7,083 bases of DNA, from NCBI GenBank assembly GCA_011390435.1, contig JAABSK010000141.1, positions 1 to 7,083 of the forward strand, read 5' to 3'. Positions 5,711 through 7,083 of the stretch are shown one piece after another; within the stretch, counting starts at the first letter, position 1, and each line of letters starts with the position of its first letter. The DNA is from Desulfobacteraceae bacterium (GTDB lineage Bacteria; Desulfobacterota; Desulfobacteria; Desulfobacterales; Desulfobacteraceae). The notes under the pieces were generated by a model, which worked only from the letters and a program-made list of their open reading frames with translations, had not been told where the DNA came from and did not search any database. The position numbers and the translations under genes were made by a program.

Positions 5711-6220
5711 ATGAAATTTTTGATAACGGCAGATATCCATGGCAGCATCAACACCTGGATGACGCTACAGGCCCTGATGGAAAAACAAGATATCCTTGTG
5801 GTGGCCGGGGATCTGTTCGACACCCGTTACGGCCATTACGGACACCCGGATTTTGATCCGGAAGCCATCAGAAAGGACCTGTCAACAACCAGCAGAACCG
5901 TTTACTATGTTTACGGTAATTGCGATGTGCCCTCTTTTTTCCCGGGTCATGACCAGTCCTTGACCTTTGTTGTAAAAAACAGAACCATATTCCTTCACCA
6001 CGGATATCCCCGGATTCAGGCACCTTCTGATACTGACATCATCATTGAAGGCCATACCCATATCCCGGTGCTGGAAAAAAAACATGACCGGATTTACATG
6101 AACCCAGGGTCTATCACGCGCCCCAAAAAAGGACCGGCGACCTTTGGCATTATGGATGACGCCCGTATTTCCGTCCTGGCGCTTGAAACCGGGACACCGC
6201 TGATGACCCTGGATTTATAA
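5711..6220 (+). CDS. YfcE/MJ0936-family metallophosphoesterase
   Basis: This is a small metal-dependent phosphodiesterase of the calcineurin-like superfamily, 169 residues, close to E. coli YfcE in length. The five metal-ligand motifs are in order: ADIHG (7-11, Asp8 and His10), GDLFD (33-37, Asp34), GNCD (69-72, Asn70), HHG (96-98) and GHTHIP (114-119, His115 and His117), followed by NPGS (131-134). YfcE-like enzymes hydrolyse model phosphodiesters with Mn; the natural substrate is not known, so no narrower function is assigned. ATG 5711 gives the standard MKFLITADIHG N-terminus. Translation initiation is unusual because a tandem ATTTTTATCA repeat replaces the ribosome binding site; coupling to ihfA, 36 bases upstream, is possible. 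The next gene begins 30 bases after its stop, so the three genes probably form an operon. Confidence 0.92.
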   Translation: MKFLITADIHGSINTWMTLQALMEKQDILVVAGDLFDTRYGHYGHPDFDPEAIRKDLSTTSRTVYYVYGNCDVPSFFPGHDQSLTFVVKNRTIFLHHGYPRIQAPSDTDIIIEGHTHIPVLEKKHDRIYMNPGSITRPKKGPATFGIMDDARISVLALETGTPLMTLDL

Positions 6221-6250
6221 GCATTCAGTACTGCGCCGAAAGGACATGCC

Positions 6251-7083
6251 ATGACCGACACCCGCTTCATCCCCATTGACCTTGGGAAAGATCCGAATCA
6301 AGATGCCTGGCTCACTGCTTTTTTTCTTGAAAACCACATTGATCCGTTTGCATACCCATATAAGGTGGGAACTGTGGAGCAGATTGAATTCATGGTGTAT
6401 CTGGTAAATGATGAGCGGTACTTTCCCTGTTCGGATGAAATGTTCACTGCCATCATGTCCCGATCCTCTCAGGCCTATCTGCAACAAAGGTACAAGGCAG
6501 CCTATGACAAGGTCATCGAGATGGTGGACAAATTCATCGATTCTTCTTATGACCGGCAGTTTCTTACTGCCCTGATCCAGATCAAATATGAACATGAGAT
6601 TGAATCCAACCTGATCATCCCGTCCCGTCTGGAAAAAAGGCTGTGTAAAATATTTTTAAGCAGAACCCATATCGAAAACCCATATTCCCAGGAAAAACAG
6701 CTTGAAAACAAACGGGCGCAAGCAATTTTAGATTCCAAACCCTTTAAGAAAGCCTTGAACCATATTGACGGCGCCATTCCGAACCTGGACAAATTTTCTT
6801 TAAGTTCCCTGCGGAAAAAGATCAAGGAGATCGAGCTGCAACGCCTTCTGACGTTGTTTTGTGCCCAGGATTTATGGTGCGGGAAACCTAAAGAGACGCC
6901 CGCTTCAGGCCTGTTTAAAAAATTGTTTGAAACCCCTGTTTCAGGCAATGGCCTGTCTGTGCTGATGGATCTGATCCATACCCAGAAAAGAAAAATACTG
7001 TGGCTCACGGACGAGTCCGGCAGCGTGATGGTGGACATTGCCATTGCCAGATTTCTGGCGGAACTGGGACATATCGTCATTTT
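6251..7083 (+). CDS. DUF89/ARMT1-like family protein (partial, runs off right edge)
   Basis: The frame is open from ATG 6251 to the window end, 277 codons with no stop. AAAGGA at 6239-6244 gives a good ribosome binding site; an overlapping ATG at 6246 stops after two codons. I recognise it only loosely. The mostly helical N-terminal two thirds contains ENPYSQEKQLENKRA (142-156), like the NPYxxxK segment of DUF89 proteins. The end, ILWLTDESGSVMVDIAIARF (250-269), resembles the DUF89 metal-site strand, usually written as xDNAGExxxD. If so, it belongs to the metal-dependent damage-control phosphatase/ARMT1-like fold, members of which remove phosphate from harmful sugar- or cofactor-phosphates. 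The expected Asn after Asp254 is Glu here, so activity is uncertain. The typical N-terminal CxxC of bacterial DUF89 proteins is not seen. Gene reality is secure; the family call is tentative. Confidence 0.55.
   Translation, partial: MTDTRFIPIDLGKDPNQDAWLTAFFLENHIDPFAYPYKVGTVEQIEFMVYLVNDERYFPCSDEMFTAIMSRSSQAYLQQRYKAAYDKVIEMVDKFIDSSYDRQFLTALIQIKYEHEIESNLIIPSRLEKRLCKIFLSRTHIENPYSQEKQLENKRAQAILDSKPFKKALNHIDGAIPNLDKFSLSSLRKKIKEIELQRLLTLFCAQDLWCGKPKETPASGLFKKLFETPVSGNGLSVLMDLIHTQKRKILWLTDESGSVMVDIAIARFLAELGHIVI

Noticed and set aside
6215..7080. Two minus-strand open frames opposite the last gene
   Set aside because: They lie opposite a continuous plus-strand frame with a good ribosome binding site and DUF89-like motifs. 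They show no recognisable domain, and one has a low-complexity Ser/Arg/Ile-rich composition typical of shadows.

Overview
The window reads as ordinary chromosomal core DNA from a Gram-negative anaerobe. The best guess is a sulfate-reducing deltaproteobacterium of the Desulfobacteraceae type. This is inferred from the protein flavour (an IHF-alpha of proteobacterial type, a YerC/YecD TrpR-like regulator, a stand-alone AMMECR1-domain protein, a short transaldolase) and from mixed, moderate GC. It was not tested by a database search.

Layout. (1) Positions 1-1855, plus strand, form a tight run: the tail of a fibronectin-III-like protein, folK (folate synthesis), a small transaldolase and pgsA (phosphatidylglycerophosphate synthase). 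Neighbours are 1 to 6 bases apart, so they probably share a transcript. (2) A tRNA-Gly(GCC) at 1910-1984 has its own near-consensus sigma-70 promoter and an encoded CCA. It is followed by about 225 bases of AT-rich sequence with no gene. (3) A Nudix/MutT-type protein of the COG4112 kind lies at 2210-2821 and probably starts at a TTG. (4) A convergent minus-strand block runs purB (5180 to 3792), an AMMECR1-domain gene (3718 to 3122) and a TrpR-like HTH gene (3132 to 2851). The last two overlap by 11 bases. (5) Divergent from purB is a plus-strand block: ihfA, a YfcE/MJ0936-type metallophosphoesterase, and a gene running off the right edge that resembles the DUF89/ARMT1 family.

How the genes relate. 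They are housekeeping functions (folate, pentose phosphate, phospholipid and purine metabolism, plus nucleoid architecture) sitting next to several poorly characterised conserved genes (Nudix, AMMECR1-domain, TrpR-like, DUF89-like). No mobile element, CRISPR array, toxin-antitoxin pair, phage gene or defence system is visible. I found no convincing new multi-gene system. The items most worth a second look are a cluster of three consecutive palindromes spanning the purB stop codon and the purB-AMMECR1 gap, a tandem 10-base repeat occupying the ribosome-binding position of the phosphoesterase, a dyad over the likely purB -10 box, and an apparent change in the metal-site motif of the DUF89-like protein.
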